48,969 nt of DNA from Polynucleobacter sp. UK-Kesae-W10 (GCF_018881575.1 NZ_JACVQB010000001.1:1-48969); one strand, 5' to 3'; numbered from the stretch's first letter, positions 1 to 8,004 are shown. The notes: generated by a model not told the origin, from the letters alone. Translations and numbers: made by a program.

Positions 1-1261
1 CACGACGATGGGTCTCAAAGAGCTGTGCAGTCAAAATGGCTACCGCATGATTATTCAGATCAGCAGAAAAGTACCCAATGCGGATTTTTGAAGCAGGCGC
101 CCTCTTGGGGATGGGGCCTAAGCTCAAGTTGGCCGGGAACTTCTCCTGAGCATAAGTTTGGGCAGCCAACTGATGCAAGGCGGGGTCATCGGTGAGGGCG
201 AGGACGAGGAAGGGTTCTGTAACTTTTTTCTTGGCTCGGATGTCGTCAGACAATATCGTATTCTTCTGCTCAAACCGATCCCAGAGGCACATTTTCATTT
301 GAGTGTGAAGAGAGGCGCCCTTCATCCAGTCAATATGCACGCCAATATCATTGGCTTTCTGATAACTAGCTAAAGCGTCTGGATACTCTTTGAGATCATT
401 GAACGCTACACCCTTATTAAACCAAGCCTGCGCATGTTTTGGGTTCAGGGATATCGCCTTGTCATAACAATCAATCGCATCCTGATATTGCATTAAGGCA
501 CTTAAAGAGGCGCCTTTATTTAACCAAATCTCAGCAGAAGTTGGCTCAATCTGCAGAGCATGGTTGTAGTGTTCTAGCGCCTCTGGATAGCGCTTTAAGG
601 AATGCAGAGTATTGCCCTTATTCAACCAAGCCTCTACTAGATCAGGCTTGATACTTAAGGCCAAATCATATTGAGTAATTGCATCATCAAAACGTCTTAC
701 TCGTTTTAGTGCAGCACCGTAATCCACGATGCAATTCAGATAATTTGAATTGATGGATAGTGATTTTTCGAAATAGGCTAAGGACTCTTCTAGCTGGCCA
801 AGCTCTACCAAGGCTTTAGCGTGGTTGTAGTAAGCCTCATAAAAGTCGGGCTTTAATGCCTCTGCTTGAGCATAGTGCAGGAGTGCTTCCTGATATTCAC
901 CAAGATCACTGAGGATATTTCCTGCATTAAACCAAGCCTGAAACATCCCAGGATTGATCGCCAATGCTTTTTTCATCACTACAATCGCCTCGGCATTCTG
1001 TCCCAAGGCATTGAGCGAAGAGCTCAAATTTGAGAGTGCAGAATCACTGTCTGGATTTAGCAAAAGAGCATGTCCATATTCTTCAATTGCTTCTAAATGC
1101 TTTGCTTGGCTAGCGAGAACTACGGCCAAAAGGTGTAATGCATCAAAGTGATTTGGCGCCAACTGAATGGCACTCTTTAGTAGCATTTCTGCCTGTGAAT
1201 AATTGCCACCCTGAAATGCATGAAAGGCTTTGCCAAGGATTTCGTTTAGTTGGGTGGTCAT
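1..1261 (-). CDS. TPR-repeat O-GlcNAc transferase-like glycosyltransferase (GT41), truncated at window edge
   Basis: An open frame runs without a stop from the ATG at 1261 to the window edge, giving about 420 residues. Residues from about 8 to 345 are TPR units of about 34 residues, with repeated motifs such as AWFNKG and AEIWLNKGASLSAL. After a linker (MKMCLWDRF, PFLVLALTDDPALHQLAAQ) comes KIRIGYFSADLNNHAVA near residue 390. That is the hallmark opening of the bacterial SPINDLY/OGT-like catalytic domain (Glyco_transf_41), so the enzyme probably transfers a sugar to protein in the cytosol. Most of the catalytic domain lies outside the window. No clear ribosome binding site precedes the ATG. 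The gene lies 89 bases downstream of a pilin gene on the same strand, which suggests the pilin as a possible substrate (inference). Confidence 0.85.
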   Translation of the reverse strand, partial: MTTQLNEILGKAFHAFQGGNYSQAEMLLKSAIQLAPNHFDALHLLAVVLASQAKHLEAIEEYGHALLLNPDSDSALSNLSSSLNALGQNAEAIVVMKKALAINPGMFQAWFNAGNILSDLGEYQEALLHYAQAEALKPDFYEAYYNHAKALVELGQLEESLAYFEKSLSINSNYLNCIVDYGAALKRVRRFDDAITQYDLALSIKPDLVEAWLNKGNTLHSLKRYPEALEHYNHALQIEPTSAEIWLNKGASLSALMQYQDAIDCYDKAISLNPKHAQAWFNKGVAFNDLKEYPDALASYQKANDIGVHIDWMKGASLHTQMKMCLWDRFEQKNTILSDDIRAKKKVTEPFLVLALTDDPALHQLAAQTYAQEKFPANLSLGPIPKRAPASKIRIGYFSADLNNHAVAILTAQLFETHRR

Positions 1262-1269
1262 GAAGTTGG

Positions 1270-1332
1270 CTGGCTCAGATTTCTTGACAGTTTACTAAAC
1301 TATCAACATCGAACGACACTCATCTGAGCCAG
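1270..1332. repeat. Nested inverted repeats between pilin and OGT-like gene
   Basis: Perfect 11-base arms at 1270-1280 (CTGGCTCAGAT) and 1322-1332 (ATCTGAGCCAG) enclose 41 bases. Inside lies a second hairpin at 1285-1305. In minus-strand RNA its ten-base arms pair completely, with one G-U pair, around a single central base. No T-tract follows, so it does not look like an intrinsic terminator. It may be an RNA stabiliser or a regulatory structure between the two genes. Confidence 0.6.
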
Positions 1333-1350
1333 TGAACCCATCTAAAAAGA

Positions 1351-1863
1351 CTACTTAGTGATTCTGCATTCCGAAGGCAATAGTTGGGGGATAAGATTGG
1401 TCTCTACAGATCTACAAGACCAACCACCAGCCCAAGTTGAGGCCTCTGGTTTTGATAAATCAAGTGCTTTAGGAGAATTTGCATCAGGCTCATTCGTGGG
1501 CACGAGATGTAATGTATTTTTACCTTCAGGCGCCACACTGACCTGGTAATCAATCGCAATGGCACCAGAGGGTGTAATTTCAATTAACTTCACACTTCGG
1601 GTTGGCGTAAAGGTAAATGAGCCCTGGGTTGCTTCATCCATAGGAACCGTGCCCCGACTCGCAAAAGCCTCAGTAACCGCTAGCTTTGCACTGGATGATA
1701 AATTCATGCCCTCCACTACCCGGCTACGAGCGATGTAATCCTGATATTGCGGCACTGCTACTGCGACCAATATCCCAATGATGGCGACGACCACCATCAC
1801 TTCGATTAGGGTGAAACCCGCTTCTGAATCTTGATCTTGCAATGCTTTACTTGAACGTTCCAT
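1351..1863 (-). CDS. Type IV major pilin-like protein (PilA/PilE type)
   Basis: Structural subunit of a type IV pilus or pseudopilus, 170 residues. The first 16 residues form a short charged leader ending in Gly16. The prepilin peptidase site G16|F17 is followed by FTLIE, so the mature protein has the conserved Glu5, and then by the hydrophobic N-terminal helix (VMVVVAIIGILVAVAVPQYQDYIARS). Cys150 and Cys166 near the C terminus fit the disulfide-bounded D-region of type IV pilins. The ATG at 1863 has GGAG nine bases upstream. No pil assembly genes are present in the window, so this is an orphan pilin next to an OGT-like glycosyltransferase. Minor pilins and type II pseudopilins share the N terminus, but the length and Cys pair favour a pilin. 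Confidence 0.9.
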   Translation of the reverse strand: MERSSKALQDQDSEAGFTLIEVMVVVAIIGILVAVAVPQYQDYIARSRVVEGMNLSSSAKLAVTEAFASRGTVPMDEATQGSFTFTPTRSVKLIEITPSGAIAIDYQVSVAPEGKNTLHLVPTNEPDANSPKALDLSKPEASTWAGGWSCRSVETNLIPQLLPSECRITK

Positions 1864-1933
1864 ATCTTTTAGCTCCCGAGGTGAAAATCTACTATCTTCC
1901 AGTCTATACCCGTTCAGCTCAAGGAAGTCAGCA

Positions 1934-1961
1934 ACAAAAAAGCCGGCTATTGAAGCCGGCT
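1934..1961 (-). terminator. Intrinsic terminator downstream of the TerC gene
   Basis: Arms AGCCGGCT at 1941-1948 and 1954-1961 form a perfect 8-bp GC-rich stem with a 5-base loop. On the minus strand a run of Ts follows (As at 1935-1941 on +). It lies 25 bases past the TerC stop codon. Confidence 0.85.
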
Positions 1962-1985
1962 GATTCTGATTGAGATGAATGAAAT

Positions 1986-2690
1986 TTATGCCTCTTTAGC
2001 GGCATTCTTTTTCTTGAAATAGTTACCTAGCAAAATCACGACGGCCACGCCAACACCCTCGAAAATCATATGGGCATCAGACATCGCCTCCTGAATAGAG
2101 TCTTTAATTGCTGGATCTTCAACTAACATACCGCCAGCCAATAAGCCCAATAAGCCCGCTCCCAAAGTGATGATGATCGGAAAGCGATCCATCACCTTGA
2201 GCAACATAGTGCTGCCAAAAATAATCAATGGAATTGATAAGCCGAGGCCAATGATGAGCAAAACCAAGCGAGTTTCTTCTGGACCTTTTTGAGCTGCAGC
2301 TGCTACCGCGATCACATTATCTAAACTCATTACCAAATCTGCTACCAAAATCGTACGAATAGCGCCCCAAATATTGGAGTGGCCATCCATTTCTGCTTCA
2401 TCATCGCTGTCAGCCAATAGCTGCACACCAATGTATACCAATAGAATGGCGCCAATAATTTTTAAGTACGGCAGTGATAGTAATTGGACTGCGGTAATGG
2501 TGAGTACCACACGCAAAATAATGGCTGCAGCACTTCCCCAGAAAATCGCCTTCTTTTGCTGACTAGGCGGCAGATTGCGTGACGCTAAAGCAATTACCAC
2601 GGCGTTATCGCCGGATAACAAAATATTGGCAACGATGATGGAAAGTAATGCTGCCCAAAAAGTGGCGTCAGAAAATGCTGAAAAATCCAT
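1986..2690 (-). CDS. TerC-family integral membrane protein (YjbE-like)
   Basis: A 234-residue multi-pass membrane protein of the TerC family. The two halves each carry the family's Asp-Asn motif in a membrane segment: NILLSGDNAVVIALA (Asp28-Asn29) and ADLVMSLDNVIAVAAA (near residue 120). An acidic cytosolic stretch (DSDDEAEMDG) lies between them. Relatives are linked to manganese export or loading of secreted metalloproteins and to tellurite resistance. The size and N terminus resemble the short YjbE/YkoY branch. That branch is often controlled by the yybP-ykoY manganese riboswitch, but only 79 bases separate this gene from sucD and they hold the sucD terminator, so no riboswitch is visible. 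The exact substrate cannot be read from sequence. Confidence 0.85.
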   Translation of the reverse strand: MDFSAFSDATFWAALLSIIVANILLSGDNAVVIALASRNLPPSQQKKAIFWGSAAAIILRVVLTITAVQLLSLPYLKIIGAILLVYIGVQLLADSDDEAEMDGHSNIWGAIRTILVADLVMSLDNVIAVAAAAQKGPEETRLVLLIIGLGLSIPLIIFGSTMLLKVMDRFPIIITLGAGLLGLLAGGMLVEDPAIKDSIQEAMSDAHMIFEGVGVAVVILLGNYFKKKNAAKEA

Positions 2691-2736
2691 AAATTGTCTC
2701 CCTAATTTTTTATATTTTTAGTAGGTATATATTACA

Positions 2737-2764
2737 AAAAGGGCGCTGTTTTTGCAGCGCCCTT
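2737..2764 (-). terminator. Intrinsic terminator of sucCD
   Basis: Perfect 10-bp stem between 2739-2748 (AAGGGCGCTG) and 2755-2764 (CAGCGCCCTT) with a 6-base loop. On the minus strand the stem ends in TTTTT. It starts 5 bases after the sucD stop codon. Confidence 0.88.
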
Positions 2765-2769
2765 CTTTA

Positions 2770-3663
2770 TTACAACATCGCTTTTAACAAAGCAGCCATT
2801 TCGGATGGGTTCTTCGTTACCTTGAAGCCACACTCTTCCATAACAGCAAGCTTGGCATCTGCAGTATCGGCACCACCAGAAATCAATGCGCCCGCGTGGC
2901 CCATACGTTTTCCAGGAGGCGCTGTCACACCAGCAATGAAGCCAACCACTGGCTTTTTCATATTCTCTTTGCACCAACGAGCAGCTTCTGCCTCGTCTGG
3001 TCCACCGATTTCACCAATCATGATCACAGCATCTGTTTCAGGATCTTCATTGAACATCTTCATGATGTCGATGTGCTTCAATCCATTGATTGGGTCACCG
3101 CCAATACCAACGGCAGTGGATTGACCTAAGCCAACAGCCGTCAATTGACCAACCGCTTCATAAGTCAAGGTACCAGAACGACTAACAACGCCGATGCGGC
3201 CTTTCTTATGAATATGGCCTGGCATGATGCCAATCTTGAGTTCGTCCGGAGTGATGATGCCTGGGCAGTTTGGGCCAAGCAATAAAGTCTTTTTGCCACC
3301 CTTCGCTTCTTTAGCCTTCATCTTATTGCGCACTTCAAGCATGTCGCGCACTGGAATGCCTTCAGTAATACAGATCACGAAATCCAAATCAGCCTCAACC
3401 GCTTCCCAAATTGCAGCAGCTGCACCTGGAGGCGGAACATAAATAACTGAAGTAGTTGCGCCAGTTTGCTGAGCAGCTTCTTTAACAGTTCCATAAATAG
3501 GAATATTAAAAATAGACTCGCCAGCTTTTTTAGGATTTACACCAGCAACGAAACAATTCTTGCCGTTTGCATATTCCTGGCATTTTTCAGTATGGAACTG
3601 ACCGGTCTTACCAGTAATACCTTGTGTAATAACTTTGGTGTTTTTATTGATCAAAATAGACAT
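2770..3663 (-). CDS. sucD: Succinyl-CoA synthetase (ADP-forming) alpha subunit
   Basis: TCA-cycle enzyme subunit, 297 residues, the usual length. The N-terminal Rossmann CoA-binding domain contains [16 protein letters not shown]. The phosphohistidine loop [13 protein letters not shown] places the transiently phosphorylated His near residue 256. SucD forms a heterotetramer with SucC and catalyses succinyl-CoA + ADP + Pi to succinate + ATP + CoA. The gene follows sucC by 15 bases and ends at a strong terminator, so sucC-sucD form a two-gene operon separate from the rest of the TCA genes. Confidence 0.98.
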   Translation of the reverse strand: MSILINKNTKVITQGITGKTGQFHTEKCQEYANGKNCFVAGVNPKKAGESIFNIPIYGTVKEAAQQTGATTSVIYVPPPGAAAAIWEAVEADLDFVICITEGIPVRDMLEVRNKMKAKEAKGGKKTLLLGPNCPGIITPDELKIGIMPGHIHKKGRIGVVSRSGTLTYEAVGQLTAVGLGQSTAVGIGGDPINGLKHIDIMKMFNEDPETDAVIMIGEIGGPDEAEAARWCKENMKKPVVGFIAGVTAPPGKRMGHAGALISGGADTADAKLAVMEECGFKVTKNPSEMAALLKAML

Positions 3664-3678
3664 ATTGAAATTCCTGGA

Positions 3679-4848
3679 TTATTTGTTTTTGGCAACAGCA
3701 GCAACTACCTTGGTAGCTGCTTCAGCCATTGAATCGGCACTAATGATTGGCAAACCAGAGTCTGCAAGAATCTTCTTGCCCAACTCTTCGTTTGTACCTT
3801 TCATGCGCACAACCAAAGGTACTGTGAGGTTGACTGCTTTACATGCAGTAACAACACCATCAGCAATCACATCGCAACGCATAATGCCGCCGAAGATATT
3901 GACCAAAATCGCTTCAACGCTCTTGTTCTTGAGCATGATCTTGAAAGCTTCGGTTACTTTTTCAGCTGTAGCACCACCACCAACGTCCAAGAAGTTTGCT
4001 GGCTCACCACCGAACAACTTAATCGTGTCCATCGTAGCCATTGCCAAGCCTGCGCCGTTTACTAAGCAACCAATGTTGCCATCTAAAGAGATGTAAGCAA
4101 GGTCAAATTTAGAAGCTTCGATCTCCGCAGCATCTTCTTCATCGATATCGCGATAAGCAACGATTTCTGGATGACGGAACAATGCGTTTGGATCAAAGTT
4201 GAACTTGGCGTCCAAAGCCTTGATCTTGCCATTGCCTTCAAGAATCAATGGGTTGATTTCAACCAATGAAGCATCGGTATCCCAGTAAGTCTTGTACAAA
4301 TTCTTAAATACATCACGTGCCATTGGAATGGAAGCTTCTGGAACGCCAATACCTTTAGCAACGATGTCACAGTCAGCATCTGTTAAACCAATCAATGGAT
4401 CAACAAAAACTTTGATAATTTTTTCTGGATGCGATTCAGCCACTTCCTCAATATCCATACCGCCTTCGCTAGAAGCCATGATCACATTCTTTTGTGTCGC
4501 GCGGTCTGTAACGATGCTGAAGTAGTACTCTTTTTTGATATCTGCGCCGTCTTCAATTAAGAGACGATTTACTTTTTGACCTTCTGGTCCTGTTTGGTGA
4601 GTCTTGAGCTGCATGCCCAAAATTTCTGAAGCATATTTCTTCACTTCATCCATGCTTCTTGCTAATTTAACGCCGCCGCCCTTGCCGCGACCACCAGCGT
4701 GAATCTGCGCCTTTACAACCCATACTGGGCCACCAAGCTTTTCAGCAGCTTTAACTGCCTCATCAACACTAAATGCAGGAATGCCATTAGGAACAGGCAC
4801 ATTAAATTGGCGAAGAAGTTCTTTGCCCTGGTACTCGTGAATTTTCAT
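3679..4848 (-). CDS. sucC: Succinyl-CoA synthetase (ADP-forming) beta subunit
   Basis: A 389-residue ATP-grasp subunit of succinyl-CoA synthetase. It starts [15 protein letters not shown], typical of SucC. The nucleotide-binding glycine-rich loop GGRGKGGG is at residues 52-59. The C-terminal ligase domain has [13 protein letters not shown] and [13 protein letters not shown], which contact the partner subunit's phosphohistidine. It is the first gene of the sucCD operon. The 188 bases upstream, back to the recX stop, would hold the promoter. They include a 9-base tandem repeat, but no strong -35/-10 pair stands out. Confidence 0.98.
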   Translation of the reverse strand: MKIHEYQGKELLRQFNVPVPNGIPAFSVDEAVKAAEKLGGPVWVVKAQIHAGGRGKGGGVKLARSMDEVKKYASEILGMQLKTHQTGPEGQKVNRLLIEDGADIKKEYYFSIVTDRATQKNVIMASSEGGMDIEEVAESHPEKIIKVFVDPLIGLTDADCDIVAKGIGVPEASIPMARDVFKNLYKTYWDTDASLVEINPLILEGNGKIKALDAKFNFDPNALFRHPEIVAYRDIDEEDAAEIEASKFDLAYISLDGNIGCLVNGAGLAMATMDTIKLFGGEPANFLDVGGGATAEKVTEAFKIMLKNKSVEAILVNIFGGIMRCDVIADGVVTACKAVNLTVPLVVRMKGTNEELGKKILADSGLPIISADSMAEAATKVVAAVAKNK

Positions 4849-4933
4849 AATTACTCCGAAACGGTATCTTTTTTAGCAAGCGATGAGGATTAGTAAAACC
4901 GATTTCGCCTGAATCTCATACTTACCCTGGATA

Positions 4934-4951
4934 TAGCTAAATTAGCTAAAT
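4934..4951. repeat. 9-base tandem direct repeat upstream of sucC
   Basis: TAGCTAAAT occurs twice in direct tandem (4934-4942 and 4943-4951) about 90 bases upstream of sucC. It could be an AT-rich promoter element or an operator. The function is unknown. The rest of 4849-5036 shows nothing I recognise. Confidence 0.5.
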
Positions 4952-5036
4952 TTGAATAAATGCGAACGGCTTGACCGACTCCCTAAGTCTATCATGCTGC
5001 AATGCCGCAAATTGCGTTTCTAGATCCGTAATTGCC

Positions 5037-5555
5037 CTAATCCGGGGTCTGGCCACCGATGATCTTGGCCACCACATCCGAGCTAAATCCCTTTGAAGCC
5101 AAGAAGCGATATTGCCGCGCACGCTCCTTCTGATCCTGGGCCTTTGCACCATATTTTCGAGACCAAAGCTCATAGGCACGCTGAAATTCTGTCTCTTTTA
5201 GTTGTCCAAGCAGCTGAGATGACTGCTTCGAATCAATGCCCGCCCGCTCTAACTCATCGGCAATTTTTCGGACTCCATAACGCTCGCTACGCCTGCGCAC
5301 GAGGGCTTCGGCAAAACGCTCGTTGGACAGCCAGCCCCGCGCCTCGAAATCATCCAAAACAGCTTCAATATTCAAAGCGCTTGTCTGGGGGGTCTGCTCA
5401 TTTTGCTCAGCCCCAAGTTTTGCCCAGCGTGCTTCTGATTCGGCGAGCTTTGCAGCCAAACCCTTGCGACTGTATTCGCGCAAGGATAAAAGACGCAAAG
5501 CCCGAGCTTTGAGACTCGGGCTTTGTTTGGGTTTTTTACTACCTAATTCTGACAT
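5037..5555 (-). CDS. recX: Regulatory protein RecX
   Basis: A 172-residue RecX-family protein, which binds the RecA filament and limits its activity during recombination and SOS. The start of the domain is the typical SLKARALRLLSLREYSRKGLAAKL (residues about 14-37). Later it has AVLDDFEARGWLSNERFAEALVRRR and RYRFLASKGFSSDVVAKII, the three-helix repeats of the family. It begins 4 bases after the recA stop and is surely cotranscribed with recA. An 11-bp hairpin inside codons 11-20 (5496-5525) may reduce readthrough into recX. The first dozen residues are Lys/Ser-rich and poorly conserved in this family, so the start is likely but not certain. Confidence 0.92.
   Translation of the reverse strand: MSELGSKKPKQSPSLKARALRLLSLREYSRKGLAAKLAESEARWAKLGAEQNEQTPQTSALNIEAVLDDFEARGWLSNERFAEALVRRRSERYGVRKIADELERAGIDSKQSSQLLGQLKETEFQRAYELWSRKYGAKAQDQKERARQYRFLASKGFSSDVVAKIIGGQTPD
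5496..5525 (-). other. Attenuator-like hairpin inside the 5' end of recX
   Basis: Perfect 11-bp stem: CAAAGCCCGAG at 5496-5506 and CTCGGGCTTTG at 5515-5525, with an 8-base loop. In the recA-to-recX direction it is followed by GCGTCTTTTAT, a weak U-rich tail. In E. coli a terminator between recA and recX keeps recX low. Here the equivalent structure appears to be built into recX codons 11-20. Confidence 0.6.
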
Positions 5556-5559
5556 CGAA

Positions 5560-6651
5560 TTATTCGACTTCCTCTTCCTCGCTCAGGACATCAGTCACCA
5601 CAGCAGAGCCGACTTTCACACCCAGCTTCTCGCGGATTTTTGCTTCGATATCTTTTGCAATCTCTGGATTCTCTTTTAAGAATTCACGCACATTATCTTT
5701 ACCTTGACCAATGCGATCGCCGTTGTAGCTATACCAAGAGCCTGATTTTTCAACGATATCGGCTTCAACACCCATATCAATGATTTCACCTTCTCTTGAA
5801 ATTCCGGCGCCATACATAATGTCAAAAATCGCTTCACGGAATGGTGGAGAAACCTTGTTCTTAACAACCTTCACGCGGGTTTCGTTACCAACAACCTCAT
5901 CACCTTTTTTGATGCTGCCAATACGACGAATGTCTAAACGCATAGAGGCATAAAACTTCAATGCATTACCACCAGTGGTGGTTTCTGGTGAGCCAAACAT
6001 CACACCAATCTTCATTCGAATTTGGTTAATAAAGATCACAGTTGTATTGGTGCGCTTAATTGCACCAGTCAACTTACGCAGAGCCTGACTCATCAAGCGG
6101 GCTTGTAAGCCTGGCAATGAATCGCCCATATCGCCTTCGATCTCAGCCTTAGGTACCAATGCTGCAACAGAGTCAATCACGATTAAATCGATCGAACCAG
6201 AGCGCACCAAGGCATCGGCGATTTCCAATGCTTGCTCACCGGTATCTGGTTGAGAGATCAATAGATTATTAACATCCACACCAAGACGGGAAGCGTATTG
6301 AACATCTAATGCGTGCTCAGCATCGATAAAGGCACAAGTACCACCAAGCTTTTGCATTTCAGCAATCGCATGCAAAGTTAAAGTGGTTTTACCGGATGAC
6401 TCTGGGCCGTAAATCTCAATGACGCGACCACGTGCAAGACCACCAACTCCCAAGGCAATATCGAGGCCTAGGGAACCGCTGGATACCACCTGAATATCTT
6501 GACTAATTTCAGCATCACCCAATCGCATGATTGAACCCTTACCAAATTGCTTCTCAATTTGGGCTAGCGCTGCTGTAAGTGCTTTTTGCTTGTCTCCGCT
6601 CATCCCCTCAAATTCTGAAGAGGCTGATTTTCTTTTATCATCCAAGGCCAT
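5560..6651 (-). CDS. recA: Recombinase RecA
   Basis: A 363-residue recombinase that forms filaments on single-stranded DNA, drives homologous strand exchange, and stimulates LexA self-cleavage. Visible motifs are Walker A GPESSGKT (residues 82-89), Walker B ([10 protein letters not shown]), the L1/L2 DNA-binding loop region ([18 protein letters not shown] and [22 protein letters not shown]), and an acidic C-terminal tail (SEEEEVE). The length is normal. A LexA box overlaps the -10 region about 75 bases upstream. The gene is followed directly by recX. Confidence 0.99.
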   Translation of the reverse strand: MALDDKRKSASSEFEGMSGDKQKALTAALAQIEKQFGKGSIMRLGDAEISQDIQVVSSGSLGLDIALGVGGLARGRVIEIYGPESSGKTTLTLHAIAEMQKLGGTCAFIDAEHALDVQYASRLGVDVNNLLISQPDTGEQALEIADALVRSGSIDLIVIDSVAALVPKAEIEGDMGDSLPGLQARLMSQALRKLTGAIKRTNTTVIFINQIRMKIGVMFGSPETTTGGNALKFYASMRLDIRRIGSIKKGDEVVGNETRVKVVKNKVSPPFREAIFDIMYGAGISREGEIIDMGVEADIVEKSGSWYSYNGDRIGQGKDNVREFLKENPEIAKDIEAKIREKLGVKVGSAVVTDVLSEEEEVE

Positions 6652-6723
6652 TTTTTGTTCCTTTTTCGCTTTTATTGGGCTTTTTCCCGAAGTTTTTTCT
6701 ACTATTCGACAACTTAGGAGTTA

Positions 6724-6739
6724 CTGTATATAAAAACAG
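6724..6739 (-). promoter_or_regulatory. LexA (SOS) box upstream of recA
   Basis: CTGTATATAAAAACAG matches the CTGT-N8-ACAG consensus exactly. The flanking bases extend the symmetry to TACTG...CAGTA (6722-6741). It overlaps the candidate recA -10 hexamer, so LexA binding would block the promoter. Confidence 0.92.
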
Positions 6740-6752
6740 TATTCTTTGCAAG
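6725..6752 (-). promoter_or_regulatory. recA promoter (sigma-70 type)
   Basis: On the minus strand, CTTGCA (6752-6747) is followed after 16 bases by TATACA (6730-6725). This places the transcript start within the LexA box region, about 70 bases ahead of recA. The spacing and position fit an SOS-regulated promoter. The -35 match is modest. Confidence 0.6.
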
Positions 6753-6769
6753 CGACTTTTTCAAGGAAT

Positions 6770-7303
6770 TTACGGATTTTTTACTAAGCCACCTTCGACA
6801 GGGGCGCCATCCCAATAGAAAAAGAGGGGAATAGCGATGGCCCAAACAAGCCCGATAAGGATCATTCCGATGGTCTGATTGCCAGTACCCCAGCTACCAG
6901 CCCCCATTCGCATACCCGCCTCATAAGACAGGGGACCGCAAATCCCACCTAAAAGCGCTGCCAAAACAGGTTTGCCGCGCAGCCAAGACAAAGAACCATT
7001 AATAGTGGTGGCAACCAATACCCAAAGCACCCACATCCATGCCGGAGATAAGTAGGGTGTAGGCCAAGAGTCCTCAAAACCCAAATACCCCAAATGCATG
7101 ACTAAGCTATCGGTCACGATCCCATATATGAGGGCCCTACCCAAGAGGCGCATCGACACCTTAGGCTCATCCAACTGCCAAATATGAAAGGCGATATAAG
7201 CCAGCGTCGCGAGAACAGCCCAAAGCACCTGCTGATGTGCGGCGCCCAAGACACAAGCAAACCAACCAAGCTGGAAAAAGACAAAGTTCCAAAATTTAGC
7301 CAT
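6770..7303 (-). CDS. DUF2878-type integral membrane protein
   Basis: A hydrophobic protein of 177 residues with about five or six membrane segments (FVFFQLGWFACVLGAA, VLWAVLATLAYIAFHIW, AWMWVLWVLVATTINGSL, TIGMILIGLVWAIAIPLFFYW). The pattern matches the DUF2878 family of uncharacterised inner-membrane proteins. An upstream ATG at 7351 is in frame, but the 48 bases between form the terminator hairpin of the tRNA gene. I therefore choose the second ATG (MAKFWNFVF) at 7303. The gene ends inside the recA upstream region, 30 bases before the LexA-box side. Function is unknown. Confidence 0.75.
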   Translation of the reverse strand: MAKFWNFVFFQLGWFACVLGAAHQQVLWAVLATLAYIAFHIWQLDEPKVSMRLLGRALIYGIVTDSLVMHLGYLGFEDSWPTPYLSPAWMWVLWVLVATTINGSLSWLRGKPVLAALLGGICGPLSYEAGMRMGAGSWGTGNQTIGMILIGLVWAIAIPLFFYWDGAPVEGGLVKNP

Positions 7304-7324
7304 CTTGATATACCCAGCGAACCT

Positions 7325-7359
7325 AAGAAAAAGGCCACTGCCGGTGGGCAATGGCCTTT
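7325..7359 (-). terminator. Terminator of the tRNA-Met gene
   Basis: Arms 7330-7342 (AAAGGCCACTGCC) and 7347-7359 (GGCAATGGCCTTT) pair with one mismatch around a 4-base loop. On the minus strand the stem ends in TTTTTCTT. It begins 5 bases past the tRNA 3' CCA. Confidence 0.85.
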
Positions 7360-7364
7360 GGATT

Positions 7365-7441
7365 TGGTGGCGAATCAGGGATTTGAACCCCGGACCTGCG
7401 GATTATGATTCCGTCGCTCTAACCAGCTGAGCTAATTCGCC
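7365..7441 (-). tRNA. tRNA-Met (anticodon CAU, elongator type)
   Basis: The minus strand folds as a 77-nt tRNA. The acceptor stem is GGCGAAT/ATTCGCC, the D-arm GCTC...GAGC, the T-arm CGGGG TTCAAAT CCCTG, then discriminator A and an encoded CCA. The anticodon loop is ATCATAA with CAU at 34-36, on a stem ACGGA/TCCGC whose outermost pair is A-C. CAU can also belong to the lysidine-modified tRNA-Ile2. The initiator tRNA is excluded because its C1-A72 mismatch and GGG anticodon-stem pairs are absent. Confidence 0.93.
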
Positions 7442-7450
7442 GAACTCGCT

Positions 7451-7479
7451 ATTGTAAATGATCAGGCTTCATCTGTCTA
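7451..7479 (-). promoter_or_regulatory. Promoter of the tRNA-Met gene
   Basis: On the minus strand, TAGACA (7479-7474), 17 bases and TACAAT (7456-7451) form a near-consensus sigma-70 promoter. The predicted transcript start lies a few bases before the tRNA 5' end at 7441. Confidence 0.75.
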
Positions 7480-7518
7480 AACGACGGGGGTAAAGGGCCT
7501 AAAACCCTCGATTAACCC

Positions 7519-7944
7519 TTATTTAATCTGAAATACGCTGACCGCCTCTTCGCGCCCATAGAGGACGTTAAATTCCACTTTTTTAGCCAAAAAGAGTTTT
7601 TTAAGAACCTCGTCCTTATTTTCAAAAATAATGGCAGTTTGCTCCGGATAGTGAGAAAAAGGGTCGCTCGTCACATCAATGACTGCGCCATCAATCTTCA
7701 TTTGCTTAATAGAGCGCTTGTAGAGCCTATCCGGACGAATAAAAATGAGCCGCTTTACATACTTGTCCAATACGAGCTTTTGCCCCTGCTCGTTGGTCTT
7801 GTAGTAGTAGACCAACTCCTCTTTGCCATTAGCAGTCATATCACGCTCCTCATCCCACTTGGCGTAGATCGTTTGACTCATCATGCCCGCAAGCAAGATG
7901 AGGGCCAAACGGCTAATCACAAAATGCCTCTTTTGAAACTTCAT
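7519..7944 (-). CDS. Hypothetical exported protein
   Basis: A 141-residue protein with a clear signal peptide: basic start MKFQKRHFVISR, hydrophobic core LALILLAGMM, and likely cleavage after QTIYA near residue 28. The mature part is charged and probably beta-rich (ELVYYYKTNEQGQKLVLDKYVKRLIFIRPDRLYKR), with no cysteines and no motif I recognise. It is probably periplasmic. It is divergent from the DUF6150-type gene at 8005, with 60 bases between starts, so the two may share a control region. I do not recognise the family. Confidence 0.65.
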   Translation of the reverse strand: MKFQKRHFVISRLALILLAGMMSQTIYAKWDEERDMTANGKEELVYYYKTNEQGQKLVLDKYVKRLIFIRPDRLYKRSIKQMKIDGAVIDVTSDPFSHYPEQTAIIFENKDEVLKKLFLAKKVEFNVLYGREEAVSVFQIK

Positions 7945-8004
7945 GGGTTGATCATATCAGCCGAGTGAACACACTCAAAGCAGAAGGCGTACCATTTCAC
8001 CACC

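Noticed and set aside
1284..1307. TTGACA at 1284-1289 as a plus-strand promoter
   Set aside because: No -10 at 15-19 bases, and no plus-strand gene downstream.
2691..2769. yybP-ykoY manganese riboswitch ahead of the TerC gene
   Set aside because: The gap is only 79 bases and is taken up by the sucD terminator and AT-rich sequence. No riboswitch core fits.
5496..5535. Plus-strand intrinsic terminator (hairpin followed by TTTGGGTTTTTT)
   Set aside because: It has good shape on the plus strand, but no plus-strand gene lies upstream. It is better read as an attenuator-like hairpin for recA-recX.
7304..7351. Longer DUF2878 protein starting at 7351
   Set aside because: The extra 16 codons are the tRNA terminator hairpin. 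The internal ATG begins at the conserved region.
7365..7441. tRNA-Ile2 (CAU with lysidine)
   Set aside because: Not fully excluded. The overall sequence fits betaproteobacterial elongator tRNA-Met better, and a tRNA classifier would decide.
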